From Ciona intestinalis (taxonomy: Eukaryota; Chordata; Ascidiacea; Phlebobranchia; Cionidae), in contig NC_020168.2 in NCBI RefSeq assembly GCF_000224145.3, positions 4,623,480-4,687,479 on the forward strand: a DNA stretch of 64,000 bases. Reading direction: 5' to 3'. This document shows, piece after piece, positions 62,501-64,000 of this stretch; position 1 is the first letter of the stretch, and each line of letters opens with the position of its first letter. The translations under genes and the position numbers were made by a program. The notes under the pieces were generated by a model, which searched no databases, was not told the origin of the DNA, and was given only the letters and a program-made list of their open reading frames with translations.

Positions 62501-64000
62501 AAACCCAATAACATTCAAAGCTTGCTGTGGGGTAAAACGTGAAATTAAAATGAATTTTACAATTTAATAAAAAAAATCATATTAATGTAAGCTAGAAAAA
62601 ACAGAAAACAAAGACATAACTGCAATGTAAAGACGGGCCATGTTAAAATCCATAAGAAAACCTACAGTTGCTATTATTTTAGTGGTCAAATTGTCAAATA
62701 TGTACAGTTCATGTGCAACAAATCCAGTTGTAATAACAAAATGCAACTTTAAAGTTTAATTCCCAAAACTTTACAAAAACACAGTTTTATGTTACCTCTA
62801 AAGCAGCCCAATCTTCTGCATCATTCAATGTTGGATCAGACACACAACCAGACTGGTTTAAATAATGATATTCCCCCGGTTCCATGAGAAATAAACGATC
62901 TAAAAATATGCGAATGTTAAATAAGAATGGTAGTAAATTGTAAATAAGGTAGTGCGGTTCAAACAGAGATTGTCACCACAATCCAATTAGCGGTTTTTAT
63001 TCCTTGCTATAACCACAACATGACATTTAAATAACTGTGCGCGGGTTCTAATGTATCTCAAAATGAAATGATCATTAAATTCGAAAAAATCCTTTTTTAA
63101 TGTTTGCAAAGAATTAAAAATAGGGTACCTCCTAGCGGGTACAAGTTGTATGTAACAGAACACCCGTGTTATAATGACTGCCACTGCCCTACTATAAGAA
63201 TAATAAATTACATTAGTTCGTTTAGCCAAGCAATACACTAATGTGTGTAGTGCATGCTCTCATAAACCTACACAGACTCTTTAATTATCACCCACACAGC
63301 GGCTATTTAACCCAATGCAAAAGGTTGTGGCAAAAATACTGGTTACAATCAGTGGCACAAAATGCCTATTTGTATGAGTGACTCAAATTATAGAAGCAGT
63401 CATCATACTCATGAGTTATAACAACTAGCAAGATTGCTTACCCCGTTGTTCTGGTGTGGCTCCTTGTATTAGCTGGTAGAAAATGTGATAATTTCTTTCG
63501 CCAGGATTTTGTCGAACCACTCTATGCTGTAACATACAAGATATACATGTTGACTGCATGAACATTACAATGTTAATTATGATTTCTCACCTTTTCAAGA
63601 AGATCTGTTTTCAGTTGTTAATGAAGTTTGGTTAAGAAAATTAATTTTTTATTATTATTTTACACCAAATAATAATAAAAAAATTTGGTTAAGAAAATCA
63701 ATTTTTAATTATTATTTTACACCAGCATGCTTTAACTGCAACCTGATATATATATTTAGTAACAAAATAATAATCACTTGTTTAATGTTTTAACTGGCAG
63801 CAGTATCTAGCATACTGCACTGCCAAAAAAAGCCCTAAAGTTTAAAGTTGTATCATATTGTCATAAAAAAGTTTAATGGCAAGGATACAATCAGTAATTC
63901 TTCCTCCTTTGATCTGGCCAGATTCACTAATCAAAAGTTGGACGAATTTCCCAAATCTACTAGAGTTGTTATTATATACAGTCTTGGCATTTCCCAAAGC
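44581..64000 (-). CDS. MYO10: MYO10, myosin-X (5' end outside the window; 42 exons visible)
   Basis: Unconventional myosin that walks on actin bundles to filopodial tips. About 1,841 codons are visible, from the motor ([20 protein letters not shown]-loop not in window) to the stop at 44581. Exons: 63889-64000+, 63591-63604, 63442-63526, 62796-62899, 62395-62524, 60728-60846, 60248-60394, 59808-59908, 59324-59483, 59062-59130, 58844-58926, 58422-58524, 58274-58354, 57939-58063, 57466-57580, 57064-57225, 56583-56780, 56220-56297, 56092-56160, 55657-55806, 55078-55296, 54671-54781, 54404-54484, 54073-54151, 53749-53876, 52744-52913, 52197-52397, 51743-51876, 51249-51379, 50713-50916, 50184-50351, 49755-49865, 49439-49561, 48727-48953, 48187-48400, 47612-47748, 47203-47329, 46658-46770, 46099-46243, 45619-45789, 45083-45258, 44581-44731. 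Order: motor, four IQ-like motifs, charged helix, acidic linker, PH domains (49.8-53.9 kb), MyTH4 and FERM. The order and the C-terminal ILSFGA match human MYO10 (2,058 aa). Phases join throughout. Confidence 0.95.
44764..44958 (+). repeat. Full-length MITE-like element in the last MYO10 intron
   Basis: Begins TAGTAGGGTGGAAGAAGATT and ends GTGTCCCGTCTTCTCCCACC then CTACTA, flanked by TA. Internal landmarks are TTGGTAGTAAACAAAGACCA and ACCGTATCCACACGGCTCCC. The best-preserved copy for describing the family: about 194 bp with 25-bp inverted ends. Confidence 0.7.
45436..45497 (+). repeat. 20-bp tandem repeat in a MYO10 intron
   Basis: Three successive units of GGGGTAAGATGGGCCATGTT, the first slightly different. 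The unit resembles the terminus of the MITE-like family and may have expanded from it. Confidence 0.65.
45965..46045 (+). repeat. SINE-like repeat fragment in a MYO10 intron
   Basis: Contains CACTTATTTATCCTCGCATG, then GAGGCAACAACATTCGTATA. This is the 5' part of the SINE-like family also seen near 54170. Confidence 0.45.
46306..46452 (+). repeat. MITE-like element in a MYO10 intron
   Basis: Begins GTAAGATGGGACACCTTTAG and ends GTGTACCATTTTCCCCACTC then TACTATA, with an inverted TTGTTTACTATCGAATGAGA interior. Shortened composite form. Confidence 0.55.
46850..47065 (-). repeat. tRNA-like SINE copy in a MYO10 intron
   Basis: Shares TGAACCCATATCCTCATTTG and the TAACACAGGTGTACGGGTTC segment with other copies. 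On the minus strand GGATATGGGTTCAAATTTAA resembles a polymerase III B box region. Confidence 0.45.
48960..49236 (+). repeat. 37-bp minisatellite in a MYO10 intron
   Basis: About five near-perfect 37-bp units (ACAATGATTTAAATATACTG followed by TGGTTAAGTGTAGCACA) are followed by two or more degenerate ones. It lies between the exons at 48727-48953 and 49439-49561, directly upstream of the former on the coding strand. Confidence 0.85.
49625..49742 (+). repeat. tRNA-derived SINE-like copy in a MYO10 intron
   Basis: AGAGTGGTTAGCGGGCCTGA resembles a polymerase III A box and GAGGTTATGGGTTCTGGGCT a B box, at tRNA-like spacing. The downstream TTTGTGGCGTATGTGTATTT tail is shared with the inverted copy at 60120-60235. 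It does not fold convincingly as a functional tRNA. Confidence 0.5.
50456..50522 (+). repeat. AT-rich short tandem repeat in a MYO10 intron
   Basis: Repeats of about 15 bp of the form AAATATAAAAAAAGA. Low-complexity intron sequence without other significance. Confidence 0.6.
54170..54320 (+). repeat. SINE-like repeat in a MYO10 intron
   Basis: TTTATCCTTGCGTGGTGGGG, then GTTATGCTTCATACACCTCA and GCCTGCTTACCAGTTACCAC. These are the ordered landmarks of the SINE-like family. Confidence 0.5.
59990..60237 (-). repeat. Longest SINE-like copy in the window, in a MYO10 intron
   Basis: About 250 bp joining both parts of the family. The head-like part is TTTATCGACATGGCAGGGCA to GTGCCTGCTTTCTAACTGAG. 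The tRNA-like part reads, on the minus strand, GGATATGGGTTCAGGACTAG then GTTGCTACCATTGTGGGCGT. Another partial copy is at 4571-4672 in a SART1 intron. Confidence 0.5.
60847..62394. other. Largest MYO10 intron
   Basis: A 1,548-bp intron between motor exons. It is AT-rich, with a stretch at 61615-61700 rich in ATGTCACATTTT-like motifs in both orientations. No nested gene or recognised element was found. Confidence 0.5.
63145..63213 (-). repeat. SINE-like fragment in a MYO10 intron
   Basis: GTAACAGAACACCCGTGTTA followed by TAATGACTGCCACTGCCCTA is the inverse of the 59990-60060 part of the family. Confidence 0.45.
63626..63723 (+). repeat. Two-copy tandem duplication in a MYO10 intron
   Basis: TTTGGTTAAGAAAATTAATT with its TTATTATTATTTTACACCA tail occurs twice, about 52 bp apart. 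It lies immediately upstream (on the coding strand) of the 14-nt microexon. Confidence 0.7.

Overview
The window looks like nuclear DNA of a tunicate, most likely a Ciona species. The base composition is AT-rich, the genes are compact with many short GT-AG introns, the encoded proteins are metazoan, and the same short terminal-inverted-repeat element and tRNA-like SINE recur between and inside genes. The species call is inference from gene content and repeat style; no database was searched.

Layout. (1) 48-6533, minus strand: a complete 13-exon SART1 gene (U4/U6.U5 tri-snRNP protein, 786 aa). (2) 7115-8455, minus: homogentisate 1,2-dioxygenase (HGD) in one uninterrupted 446-codon reading frame, unlike its intron-rich neighbours. 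(3) 10320-16999, minus: a 13-exon MFSD6-type major facilitator transporter (788 aa), with a possible extra C-terminal exon at 9728-9922. (4) 17716-42310: a 24.6-kb array of nine paralogous seven-exon genes, called A to I here. Their order is A(-) B C D E(+) F G H I(-). (5) 44581 to beyond 64000, minus: the MYO10 (myosin-X) gene, lacking only the N-terminal ~200 codons; 42 exons are visible.

The array is the most interesting part. Each gene predicts a protein of about 321-334 aa. It has a short cytosolic N-terminus, one membrane anchor near residues 46-66, a cysteine-bearing, N-glycosylatable lumenal or extracellular region, and a C-terminal JmjC/Cupin_8 double-stranded beta-helix. That fold carries the HxD...H iron site and the 2-oxoglutarate lysine (H250, D252, K267, H304 in gene B). 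Eight copies keep all four residues; in the ninth (G) the first His lies in a 50-N gap. All nine share the same intron positions and phases, and all have open reading frames. Inner copies B-H are young: B and D share an identical intron, and six copies share a ~110-bp upstream block that may be their common promoter. The outer copies A and I are the most diverged. A short segment of exon 4 varies strongly between subgroups while the flanking sequence is conserved.

For the other genes the products belong to well-known pathways: tri-snRNP assembly (SART1), tyrosine breakdown (HGD), a multi-pass transporter (MFSD6-like) and filopodial transport (MYO10). Nothing suggests that they work together or with the array. 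No tRNA or rRNA gene, CRISPR array or retroviral element was recognised.
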